A stretch of 33,521 nt of DNA, from positions 1-33,521 of the forward strand of contig NZ_BJCC01000042.1 in the NCBI RefSeq assembly GCF_004309355.1, in the 5' to 3' direction. Shown piece after piece: positions 13,684 through 21,278 of the stretch (positions are counted from its first letter, which is position 1; the number at the start of each line of letters is the position of its first letter). The translations under genes were made by a program, and so were the position numbers. The notes beneath the pieces were generated by a model. The model ran no database searches and was not told the origin of the DNA. It saw nothing but the letters and a program-made list of their open reading frames with translations. The DNA is from Enterococcus florum (GTDB lineage: Bacteria; Bacillota; Bacilli; Lactobacillales; Enterococcaceae).

Positions 13684-14934
13684 TTACTCGCCGAATGTTG
13701 AATCTTGCAGTTTGCGTAAACGATATACTGTAGTTGATTCATCGATTTCAATGTCATCATAAGTTAAGAAAGTGCCATCCTTGATATCGCGTTTGGCTAC
13801 GGAAGTCCCACCGACTAAGCCGATCGGCACGTTGCCGTTTTTCGCCATATCTGCATGGGTTTCTAAGACACCGCGGACACAATAGCCGCCGATTCCGTCG
13901 ATCTTTTCACCCTTTTTGATATCTTTTTTAGCTACCGCTACTGTTTCAGAAATTGGTGCTCCCATCGGAACAATCGCATGATCATGATTTAAGACTGCCT
14001 TCGCGATCGTAACTGGCGTTTCCAAACTTGCCAAATGATACGGACGGTATAGGATATGGTGATCGCGATCGCCCTTCTTCATTAAGTAGCTTAACTCGTG
14101 CTGTACGCCGTCATTTTGCCCTTTCACAATAACGAATACACCAGGTGCCAATCCATCAACGTATTCAACGACACCATACTTGTCTAAGATCCCACCGTTT
14201 TCTTTTGTATCCAGATCTTTGATGACTGAATCCACATCGCCGCTGATTCCGTGCATACCCACTTTATCTGGTACAAATCCGATGGCATTCGACAGCAAGT
14301 TCATTTCTGCCATGGTTTTTGTGCCATCCTGGAAAGCCGCCAGCATGTGACTGGACATATTCTTTGAATCTGCTTCTGCTTGTGCACTGTCTGGATTTGC
14401 GCTGACTTTCAATTTGTTGTTCTTGCCTTTACCAGCGACTAAGACTTCCATCCCCATGCTCTTGGCAAATTCGAACAATTCTGTGGTTGCTGCCGGCTCG
14501 TCTCCGTCAGAACCCGTGTAAATCAAGTTAGCTGAATCGTACATTTTCTTCATCAGAGGTCCAATGGTGATGTCTACTTCAACATTTAATAAAACCAAAT
14601 GTTTTTTCGCCAGCAATGTCTCTAAGGAAATTTGTGCGCCAACTTCAGGTACACCAGTAGCATCTACAATGACTTCTACTTGGTCTGAATGAATAATTTC
14701 TTTAAAATCTGAACTCGTTAAAATATCGACCTTCTTATCCGCACTTGCATTGTAGGCTTCCGCTGCTTTTTTGGCTGCTTCCACATGGATATCACTAACG
14801 CCTGTGACTGCCATTCCAGGAATGGTCGAAATCTGCGCGATCATCCCAAAGCCCATTTGTCCTGCTCCGATTACCCCGACTTTGATTGGCTGATTGTTCT
14901 TTTCTCTCTCCAAAAGCTTTCCATAAAGTGTCAT
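13684..14934 (-). CDS. DXR-II/DRL-like NAD(P)-dependent oxidoreductase with SAF domain (copy 1)
   Basis: 416 residues from the ATG at 14934 (GGAGG 8 nt upstream; start matches the paralogue). The N-terminal Rossmann fold has GVIGAGQMGFGMIAQI at about 20-35. The central part has VIVDATGVPEVGA, LNVEVDITIGPLM, YTGSDGDEPAATTELFEFAK and VAGKGKNNKL. The C-terminal SAF-type domain runs from about 335 (VAKKDIKKGEKIDGIGGYCV). From memory this is the homoserine-dehydrogenase-like family that includes Brucella DRL (DXR-II). Enterococci make isoprenoids by the mevalonate route, so a role in the MEP pathway is unlikely. As first gene of a PTS operon it probably oxidises or rearranges the imported polyol phosphate. 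The substrate is unknown. Confidence 0.8.
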   Translation of the reverse strand: MTLYGKLLEREKNNQPIKVGVIGAGQMGFGMIAQISTIPGMAVTGVSDIHVEAAKKAAEAYNASADKKVDILTSSDFKEIIHSDQVEVIVDATGVPEVGAQISLETLLAKKHLVLLNVEVDITIGPLMKKMYDSANLIYTGSDGDEPAATTELFEFAKSMGMEVLVAGKGKNNKLKVSANPDSAQAEADSKNMSSHMLAAFQDGTKTMAEMNLLSNAIGFVPDKVGMHGISGDVDSVIKDLDTKENGGILDKYGVVEYVDGLAPGVFVIVKGQNDGVQHELSYLMKKGDRDHHILYRPYHLASLETPVTIAKAVLNHDHAIVPMGAPISETVAVAKKDIKKGEKIDGIGGYCVRGVLETHADMAKNGNVPIGLVGGTSVAKRDIKDGTFLTYDDIEIDESTTVYRLRKLQDSTFGE

Positions 14935-14953
14935 TGTGAACCCCTCCAAATTA

Positions 14954-15034
14954 TTGTCATATGACAACTAAACTGTCATATGCCTAAAGACAACTTTAGT
15001 ATAACATGACAAAAAATCATGTCAACGCTTTCTT
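14954..15034 (-). promoter_or_regulatory. Operon-1 promoter with SorC-type operators and cre box
   Basis: The minus strand has TTGACA (15020-15025), a 16-bp spacer and TATACT (14998-15003). Inverted repeat TGACA...TGTCA spans the spacer. Downstream is a perfect palindrome TTGTCATATGACAA (14954-14967), with a half copy (TGTCATATG) at 14974-14982. AAGAAAGCGTTGACA (15020-15034) fits the cre consensus except at two positions and overlaps the -35. The same motifs recur at the second operon's promoter, so a SorC regulator and CcpA probably both act here. Confidence 0.65.
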
Positions 15035-15344
15035 TCATACGCCCGAACTTTTTTTATTAATTGGAACATATGTCACGATTGCGAAAACCCTTATGGAAAA
15101 GGTTATAATCCGCGTTTATAATTTAAGAACAAGAATAATATTCAGTTTTACTTTTATGAAACTATCTCTTTTTCCCAAAATAAAATAACTATATATTCAA
15201 ATGGCTATTCTCGAAAAACCCATTTCTATTCATTTAAATAAGAAGATTGATCAAAAATTCACTTGAAAGAATTACTCATTCTTATCCAATCAAAATATCA
15301 TTAACCCAAAAGAACTATAGGAATACGAGAAATTACGCTAATTA

Positions 15345-15359
15345 TTGTGAACGCTTACA
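15345..15359. promoter_or_regulatory. Isolated cre-like box
   Basis: TTGTGAACGCTTACA matches WTGNAARCGNWWWCA with one mismatch. It is about 320 bp upstream of the operon-1 promoter and about 230 bp beyond the 3' end of the dehydrogenase remnant, so it serves no obvious promoter. It may be a relic of a deleted gene. Confidence 0.4.
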
Positions 15360-15536
15360 CAATGCCTGCTTTTTCCGATAAAAAACGAGTAAAAAAAAAG
15401 CAAATTGAACCTAAATTCATACTGCTTTGTCATTTAACGCCTATTTATATATCTTGCAAAAACTGCTTTTGATGAAAAGGTTCACTACAAGTAAGAGAAT
15501 TTGCCAAAAAATTCGATTACTTCCAAAATTCTACAT

Positions 15537-15577
15537 AGAAAAAATCTGAGAAAAGAATAAAATACTTTTCTCAGATT
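15537..15577 (-). terminator. Terminator after the dehydrogenase remnant
   Basis: AATCTGAGAAAAG (15543-15555) and CTTTTCTCAGATT (15565-15577) pair perfectly around a 9-nt loop; the minus strand continues with a T-run. Confidence 0.85.
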
Positions 15578-15590
15578 AGCTGTTGCTTTC

Positions 15591-16110
15591 TCATCCTCGC
15601 GTTTTCCCGCCAGCCACGTTAACGGTTACACCGCTGATGTAACTTGCTCGATCTGACAATAGAAAACTCACCACATTGGCTACCTCCTCCAGTTTTCCAC
15701 TTCTTCCTAACGGAATAGTCGAAACCTTCGAATAGTTTTTCCGCAGCGTATCCACCGTAATTCCGCGAGTATAGGCCAAGGCCTCCTCATATTCAGGAGT
15801 GCGCAAACCGGTTTCTTCCATAATCCCCGGTGCCACGCCGACTACACGAATGTTGAATTCCCCCAGCTCCTTAGCCCAAGAACGGGTAAAACTGTTGATG
15901 GCTGCTTTAGTTGCTGCGTAAATACTTTGTCCTTCTGAATCTTCCAAGCCAGCTTCCGAGGAAATATTGATCATTACGCCGGCGCCAGCTTGATAGAAAA
16001 CCCGTGCAGCTGCACACTGGAGTGAATGTCCGCATTAATAACGGTTGCTTCTGCTGCCAGCAGTCCAGCAACAATTGCTTTTCCTATCCCTGAAGACCTA
16101 CTGGTGACAT
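15591..16110 (-). pseudogene. Broken short-chain dehydrogenase (sorbitol-6-phosphate dehydrogenase-like)
   Basis: The 3' part (15591-15974 and a little upstream) encodes the C-terminal half of a short-chain dehydrogenase: INISSEAG, the catalytic YAATKAA (Tyr-x-x-x-Lys), VVGVAPGIMEETG and the final YISGVTVNVAGG. Upstream, in another frame, VTSRSSGIGKAIVAGLLAAE plus ATVINADIHS is the N-terminal cofactor loop of the same protein. The start codon and a block of residues between the two parts are gone, and a frame change joins them. The C-terminal half resembles GutF/SrlD-type sorbitol-6-phosphate 2-dehydrogenases. This suggests that a polyol-phosphate dehydrogenase once worked with these PTS systems. 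Confidence 0.85.
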
Positions 16111-16112
16111 AG

Positions 16113-16145
16113 AAAAAGCATCCCCGAAATTTCAGGGATGCTTGA
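16113..16145 (-). terminator. Terminator of the second PTS operon
   Basis: AAGCATCCC pairs with GGGATGCTT, with GAAATTTC forming the inner stem, and five T residues follow on the minus strand. It ends the transcript after the SorC copy 2 gene. Confidence 0.85.
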
Positions 16146-16156
16146 GTAAAAATAGT

Positions 16157-17101
16157 CTAATCATCAGCTAACAATGCTAAAGCAATTACATCGGTAGTAA
16201 TCAAGACATTCACCAGCTGATGCTCCACCGCTATTTTGATCGCTTTGATCCGGCCTTCATCAGCGGCAATCGTCAGAACCTGAGGAACCTGTTGGAGGTT
16301 AGGCAGCGTTACACCAATGATGCTTTGATTGATCTTGCAAATCGCTTCTTCTCCTTGCTCATTGTAGAAACGAGAGTTAATATCACCGACAATTTGATTG
16401 CAGCTGAGTTCTTCGATATCTTCATGCGAAAGATAACCGATCTCTTCCATGGTGCTTCGTTCATAAGGATTACCAATCCCAACCACCGCAATATCTACAT
16501 TTAAGCCGTCACTCAATACGGATTCAATCGCCGGGTTGCTTTTCAGCGCATTTGCCAGTTGTTCGTTGGCTAGCAGGGCCGGTGCATAGAGATATTTCGA
16601 CTTGCCTCGTACCTTTTTAGCCAAATCATGGCTTAGCTGATTGGAATGAATGTTCACGAAGTCATCCCCCATCCCACCGATTAATGGAACCACGGAAAGC
16701 TCTGAATGGTTGCTGTAGGGAAAATAATCCACCATTCTTCTAATGGCCTTGCCCCAAGAAATTCCGACACTTTTGGCGTGCTTTAGCTGCTTGTTTAAAT
16801 AATAGGCTGCAGATTTGGCCGTCATTTTTTCGATTTCTTCGATGGTCAAATCTTTAGAATCAATCACAATTGAAGAGACCAAGTCGTATTTTTTTTCCAG
16901 CTTTCTTTCCAGCAAAGACGTATAGGTGTTTTTGCTGTTAATCGTAATTTCCACGATGCCTTCTTCTTTGGCATCCAGCAGCAGTTTAGACACCAAGGAG
17001 CGGGAAACGCCCACCTGCTTGGCAATCTGAGCTTGGGTTAATCCCTCCTCATAATATAAGCAGGCCATTTTGACAATATTTTTTTCTTCTATTATATCCA
17101 T
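16157..17101 (-). CDS. SorC-family sugar-sensing regulator (copy 2)
   Basis: 314 residues with an N-terminal helix-turn-helix (TQAQIAKQVGVSRSLVSKLL, about 20-39). The SorC effector domain has VVPLIGGMGDD, NIHSNQLSHDLAKKV and IAVVGIGNPYER. It is clearly a paralogue of the regulators at 10189 and 23071. AAGGAG lies 9 nt before the ATG. The gene follows the IIA gene of the second PTS operon by 38 bp without a terminator between them, so it is probably the operon's last gene and autoregulated with it. Confidence 0.92.
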   Translation of the reverse strand: MDIIEEKNIVKMACLYYEEGLTQAQIAKQVGVSRSLVSKLLLDAKEEGIVEITINSKNTYTSLLERKLEKKYDLVSSIVIDSKDLTIEEIEKMTAKSAAYYLNKQLKHAKSVGISWGKAIRRMVDYFPYSNHSELSVVPLIGGMGDDFVNIHSNQLSHDLAKKVRGKSKYLYAPALLANEQLANALKSNPAIESVLSDGLNVDIAVVGIGNPYERSTMEEIGYLSHEDIEELSCNQIVGDINSRFYNEQGEEAICKINQSIIGVTLPNLQQVPQVLTIAADEGRIKAIKIAVEHQLVNVLITTDVIALALLADD

Positions 17102-17139
17102 CGATACGTTCTCCTTATATTAGACTTGGGACTTCCCTT

Positions 17140-17496
17140 TTAACTGAAGGTGATAATGTCTCCTACCTCAAGCTTAGGAAATATCTTGGGCTCAACTAAA
17201 ATTGCTCCAGGCAGAATTTCATTGTTTTCACTGTCTCTAAAGTAGATGGAAATATGTCCCAGGGCTTGATAATTAGGATTGGCTTCGCTGCCAACCTCTA
17301 AAATGGTGTATTCCTGAGTACCGATTGTCAGCTTACCACCCTTTTTCAACGCTTCCGCCGGTCGCTGGTCCGTCTCATGGATAACACAAATGTCTCGCAA
17401 TTCGGCCATTGCTTCAGGTCCAAACAGCACCAGCAAAAATTCTTCAGCGAAATCCTCGACAATTGATCCAATTTCAATAATGGTTGTTTGATGCAT
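17140..17496 (-). CDS. srlB: PTS glucitol/sorbitol-type IIA component (copy 2)
   Basis: 118 residues, colinear with copy 1. The phospho-histidine is residue 40 (LRDICVIHE), followed by GHISIYFRDSENNEILPGAI. Its ATG follows AAAGGAG and lies only 2 bp after the stop of the oxidoreductase gene, so the two are translated together. In this operon IIA is separated from IIC and IIBC by four enzyme or accessory genes, unlike copy 1. Confidence 0.92.
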   Translation of the reverse strand: MHQTTIIEIGSIVEDFAEEFLLVLFGPEAMAELRDICVIHETDQRPAEALKKGGKLTIGTQEYTILEVGSEANPNYQALGHISIYFRDSENNEILPGAILVEPKIFPKLEVGDIITFS

Positions 17497-17498
17497 GC

Positions 17499-18752
17499 TT
17501 ATGCTCCTTTAAAGGTATCGTCTTGCAGCTTGCGCAATTGCCAAACGGAAGTACTTTGATCTAGTTCCACATCCTCTTCTGTTATGAAGGTCTCTGCTTT
17601 AATATCCCGCTTAGCGACAACTTCACCGGAAATTAAACCGATTGGAATGTGCCCCTGGGCTTCCATATCGACATGAGTTTCCAAAACGCCGCGAACACAA
17701 TAGCCGCCAATTCCATCTAATTTTTCACCAGCTTTAATGTCCTTTTTAGTCACTGCTACTGTTTCAGAAATAGGCGCACCCATTGGGATGATAGCATGAT
17801 CCTGCTGCAGCACAGCCTTGGCGATAGTTACGGGTGTTTCTAAACTGGCTAAGTGATACGGACGGTACAGAATGTGATGATCTCTGTCGCCTTTCTTCAT
17901 TAAGTAGTTCAATTCACCGGCTACATCAGCATTTTGTCCCTTAACAATGACAAAGACGCCTGGTGCTAAGCCATCCACATATTCGACTACGCCATATTGA
18001 GACAGAACCCCGCCCTTTTCCTTCAAGTCTAAATCCTTAATCACTGAGTCTACATCACCGGATAAACCATGCATCCCTACTTTGTCTGGAATATAGCCGA
18101 TAGCATTGGACAAAAGGTTCATCTCGGCCATCGTTTTAGTTCCATCCTGGAAAGCAGCCAACATGTGTGCAGCCATGTGTTTACCTGCTGCTTCTTCAGC
18201 TGCAGTGTCAGGATTGGCAGTCGTTTTTAATTTGTTGTTCTTACCTTTTCCGGCAACTAGGACTTCCATTCCCATCGATTTGGCAAATTCAAATAACTCG
18301 GTAGTTGCTGCTGGTTCATCTCCATCAGAGCCGGTGTAAACCAGACCGGCTGAATCATATAATTTATGCATCAATGGTCCGATGGTAATGTCGATTTCAA
18401 CATTTAACAAGACCAGATGTTTTTTCGCAATTAAGGTTTCCAGCGCAATTTTGGCGCCGACTTCAGGAACACCAGTGGCATCAACAATTACTTCATTCAA
18501 ATCAGAGTGAATGATCTCCTTAAAATCAGCCGATACCAGCAGGTCATTTTTCACTTCTGATGAAGCTAAGTACGCCTCTTTGGCTTTCTCTGCATTTTCT
18601 ACGAACAGATCACTAACCCCGGTTACGATCATGCCAGGGATCGTAGCGATTTGGGCAATCATTCCACGTCCCATTTGTCCAGCTCCGACGACTCCGACGC
18701 GAATTGGGTTTCCTTCTTGTTGACGTTTTAACAGTTCTCCATAAAGTGTCAT
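17499..18752 (-). CDS. DXR-II/DRL-like NAD(P)-dependent oxidoreductase with SAF domain (copy 2)
   Basis: 417 residues, very similar to copy 1 throughout. It has VGVVGAGQMGRGMIAQI (about 18-34), VIVDATGVPEVGA, VYTGSDGDEPAATTELFEFA, VAGKGKNNKL, GDRDHHILYRPYHLASLETP and the SAF-type region beginning TKKDIKAGEKLDGIGGYCV. The differences are mostly in the first 80 residues' surface positions and at the C-terminus. The start ATG overlaps the stop of gutM copy 2 by 4 bp. Family assignment to DRL/DXR-II is from remembered sequence features. The in-operon role (acting on the PTS product) is inference. Confidence 0.8.
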   Translation of the reverse strand: MTLYGELLKRQQEGNPIRVGVVGAGQMGRGMIAQIATIPGMIVTGVSDLFVENAEKAKEAYLASSEVKNDLLVSADFKEIIHSDLNEVIVDATGVPEVGAKIALETLIAKKHLVLLNVEIDITIGPLMHKLYDSAGLVYTGSDGDEPAATTELFEFAKSMGMEVLVAGKGKNNKLKTTANPDTAAEEAAGKHMAAHMLAAFQDGTKTMAEMNLLSNAIGYIPDKVGMHGLSGDVDSVIKDLDLKEKGGVLSQYGVVEYVDGLAPGVFVIVKGQNADVAGELNYLMKKGDRDHHILYRPYHLASLETPVTIAKAVLQQDHAIIPMGAPISETVAVTKKDIKAGEKLDGIGGYCVRGVLETHVDMEAQGHIPIGLISGEVVAKRDIKAETFITEEDVELDQSTSVWQLRKLQDDTFKGA

Positions 18753-19144
18753 GTTGTTCCCTCCGATTTTTTATTGTCCATTTCAAGTTGAATTAATTTA
18801 ATCGCTTCTTCGACGGAAGCTCTATACTTACGCTTTTGCATTTCTGCTGGCAGATCTTGGATACTGCAGCCGATTAGCTCCTGACAGGTTTTGAATTTGG
18901 CAAAAACTGTTAGACCAGTCATCACTTGGCAATCAGCAATCACCCCGTCTTTGTCAGCCAGCATCAACGTAATCATTCGTGCTTTTAACTTGCTGTTAGC
19001 CATCCCTACACCAAGAAAGCCTTCTTGCTTTTGTGCCATCATGCTTCGCAGTGTTTTGCGATAATAACTGGCATGACTCATAGAAGTAGCGAGATTTACC
19101 ATCAGTAACGCGATAATGACGAATACCAAGCGAAGATCAATCAT
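18749..19144 (-). CDS. gutM: GutM-family protein (copy 2)
   Basis: 131 residues with an N-terminal membrane segment (LVFVIIALLMVNLATSM, about 6-22) and the GutM core: GMANSKLKARMITLMLADKD and CQVMTGLTVFAKFK. AGGAG lies 6 nt upstream of the ATG. It is again encoded directly next to the DRL-like oxidoreductase, here upstream of it, which suggests that the two proteins belong together. Confidence 0.85.
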   Translation of the reverse strand: MIDLRLVFVIIALLMVNLATSMSHASYYRKTLRSMMAQKQEGFLGVGMANSKLKARMITLMLADKDGVIADCQVMTGLTVFAKFKTCQELIGCSIQDLPAEMQKRKYRASVEEAIKLIQLEMDNKKSEGTT

Positions 19145-19165
19145 AGTTTTCTCCTATTTAATGAA

Positions 19166-20182
19166 TTAGTTTGTAGACATAGACGTTGGCAAGTACTCAT
19201 TTACCATTCGTGCTGCCAGAATTTTCGGTGAGTTGGCAAAGTTGCCAATCGTTGATCCAGCAATATGCGGGGTAATGGTTACATTTTCCAACGTTAGATA
19301 AGGATGATCTGCTGGCAACGGTTCTTGTTCAAAAACATCGACAGCAGCTCCCGTAATCTCTTTGGTTTGCAGAGCCTCAATTAAATCTTGTTCATTGATT
19401 AAACCAGAACGAGCACTGTTGATCACCACCGCATTGGACTTCATCTTTTTGAAGTGTTCTTTGTTTAACATATTTTTGGTTTCAGGCGTTAGTCGGTAGT
19501 GCATGGAGATAATGTCGGCCTGACGAACTAATTCCTCTAATGAAACCTGCGTATCTGGCGTTTCCCCGGTGAAATAATCATCAAAGAAGATGATTTTGCC
19601 ACCAAATGGCCGAACCAAATTGGCTACCTTTTGACCTATAGCACCATAGCCGACTAAACCGACTACCGACTCCTTCAATTCGGGAGCCAATACACCGTTG
19701 GGATAGTATTTCTCCCATTCACCGTTGCGAAGTTTGCGATCTGCTCGTGCAATATTGCGGATTTCTGATAGCATTAAGCCGACTGCATATTCTGACACGC
19801 TGGTTTCACTGCGGCCAGGTGTGTTAAAGACCGTGATTCCCTTTTCTTCAGCATAGCTGCGGTTAACGTTCTCAATCCCTGCCCGCAGCACACCGATGAA
19901 TTTTAAGTTTTTCGCCCGATCAATTACTTTTTTACCAATCGGCGCGAATTGCGTAATGATATAATCGTATTCTTCAATTCCTGCTAGTAATTCCTCTGAC
20001 AGGTCAACTGCTTCACTGCCTTGTTTTTCCAGCGTAATATTGTCCTTTTGCAGCGCCTCTAAATCCTCATGCTGCCAGTTCTTTACCTCAACAGTAATCC
20101 CTTTTTCTTCTAAAAGTGCCAAGCCGTTTTCCATCATTTCTTGATCGATGAAAAGGTCTGCGATTGCTAAACATTTTGCCAT
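19166..20182 (-). CDS. D-2-hydroxyacid dehydrogenase (PGDH-like)
   Basis: 338 residues. The substrate domain surrounds an NAD-binding core with VGLVGYGAIGQKVANLVRPF (about 170-190) and an acidic second strand (FFDDYF). Catalytic residues are the arginine in INSARSGLINEQDL, the glutamate in VDVFEQEPLP and the histidine in TPHIAGST. These fit the phosphoglycerate/glycerate/erythronate dehydrogenase branch. It is found only in operon 2, together with the zinc dehydrogenase. It may oxidise or reduce a 2-hydroxy or 2-keto acid made from the imported sugar alcohol. The substrate is not fixed by sequence. Confidence 0.9.
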   Translation of the reverse strand: MAKCLAIADLFIDQEMMENGLALLEEKGITVEVKNWQHEDLEALQKDNITLEKQGSEAVDLSEELLAGIEEYDYIITQFAPIGKKVIDRAKNLKFIGVLRAGIENVNRSYAEEKGITVFNTPGRSETSVSEYAVGLMLSEIRNIARADRKLRNGEWEKYYPNGVLAPELKESVVGLVGYGAIGQKVANLVRPFGGKIIFFDDYFTGETPDTQVSLEELVRQADIISMHYRLTPETKNMLNKEHFKKMKSNAVVINSARSGLINEQDLIEALQTKEITGAAVDVFEQEPLPADHPYLTLENVTITPHIAGSTIGNFANSPKILAARMVNEYLPTSMSTN

Positions 20183-20197
20183 TTCCTAAACTCCTAT

Positions 20198-21253
20198 CTA
20201 ATTTAATGTGACAGACACCCGGAAGTTGCCTGGGGTACTTGCAGTTTTGAAGGCTTCTTGAATATCGGCTAACGGAATGTGGGTTTCTACCAATTTGGAA
20301 ACATCCACTCGACCAGTGTTTAACATTTCCGCAGCATCAGCGAAGTCTTCTAAGGTCGATCCATAGGTGCCAATCAGCTCTAAACGCATGTAATGGATCT
20401 TGTTAGGATCAACATCCATGTCCGGTGCAGGATAGCCCGCTGCGTACATAGAGATTTTTCCGTCTTTGGGCTTCACCATTTCTAAGGCCTGATTATTCGC
20501 TGCAGTAGCACCAACGGCCACGACTACGATATCGGCTCCCTTGCCGTTAGTTAACTCCTTTACCTTAGCAACTGCGTCTACTTCTTTGGGATTGATGGTT
20601 TCAAAACCCATCTCTTGAGCAACGTTCAATTTCTTCTCCATTAATTCAGAGACAATTACTCGTGCCCCAAAGGCCCGCGCTGTTTCCGCGTTCAACAGGC
20701 CCATTGTTCCAGCACCGATGACAACTACTGTATCCGTACCAGATTTGACCCGAAGCTTCTTCATGTTTTGAATCACAGATGATAAGGGTTCAACAAAGGC
20801 CGCTTCTGAAGCCGGCAATTCCGGATTCATTTTCACAAAGCTTTTGGCCTTGCGGATAAAGTAGTTGGCAAAGCCGAAGATCCCGTAATATTCCTCTGAG
20901 TAATTTTTACCGAACTGCTTGATGTTTTCGCAGCTGGTTACCTCCCCGTGTTTGCATTCATCACAATAGCCGCAATAGTCATAGACGACGCTGACTTTGT
21001 CGCCAACTTCGTAAATGTCGCCAACAGCAGCTCCTTTAGCAATCACTGTTCCTGAACATTCATGTCCACCTGCCATAGGATAGCCTTGATGCTCCCGTAA
21101 TCCCAACCATTGCTGGTAATCGGTTGTACAGATGTTGCAGGCTTCTTGTTTAACAAGAAGCTCATCTTCCTTGAGCTCTGGCAATTTCATTTCTTTTACC
21201 TCAGCCACTCCTTTTTCGAGTAAGCAGCCAAACTTAATTTTTTCAGGAATCAT
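20198..21253 (-). CDS. Zinc-dependent alcohol dehydrogenase (polyol dehydrogenase-like)
   Basis: 351 residues from ATG at 21253 (MIPEKIKFGCLL); a longer in-frame start at 21313 runs into the IIBC gene and lacks support. Catalytic zinc ligands are in NICTTDY and GGHECSG. The structural zinc cysteines are in CGYCDECKHGEVTSC. The cofactor loop is VVIGAGTMGLLNAETARAFG. It is a medium-chain dehydrogenase of the sorbitol/threonine dehydrogenase type. Together with the PTS it could oxidise a phosphorylated polyol, as ribitol-5-phosphate dehydrogenases of this superfamily do. Found only in operon 2. Confidence 0.92.
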   Translation of the reverse strand: MIPEKIKFGCLLEKGVAEVKEMKLPELKEDELLVKQEACNICTTDYQQWLGLREHQGYPMAGGHECSGTVIAKGAAVGDIYEVGDKVSVVYDYCGYCDECKHGEVTSCENIKQFGKNYSEEYYGIFGFANYFIRKAKSFVKMNPELPASEAAFVEPLSSVIQNMKKLRVKSGTDTVVVIGAGTMGLLNAETARAFGARVIVSELMEKKLNVAQEMGFETINPKEVDAVAKVKELTNGKGADIVVVAVGATAANNQALEMVKPKDGKISMYAAGYPAPDMDVDPNKIHYMRLELIGTYGSTLEDFADAAEMLNTGRVDVSKLVETHIPLADIQEAFKTASTPGNFRVSVTLN

Positions 21254-21278
21254 ATCCCTTTCACCTCTTAAATTATTT

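Larger units (their letters stand above)
15035..15590. other. AT-rich gap without genes
   Basis: About 550 bp between the first PTS operon and the dehydrogenase remnant. No reading frame here has a ribosome site or recognisable product. It contains one good cre-like box (15345-15359) and a strong terminator hairpin (15537-15577). The rest shows no structure I can support. Confidence 0.6.

Noticed and set aside
13684-14934. MEP-pathway DXR function for the DRL-like enzymes
   Set aside because: Enterococci are known to use the mevalonate route, and the gene is duplicated inside PTS operons with no isoprenoid genes nearby.
15006-15188. Plus-strand 60-codon frame in the AT-rich gap
   Set aside because: It overlaps the operon-1 promoter, has no ribosome site and its peptide has no recognisable feature.
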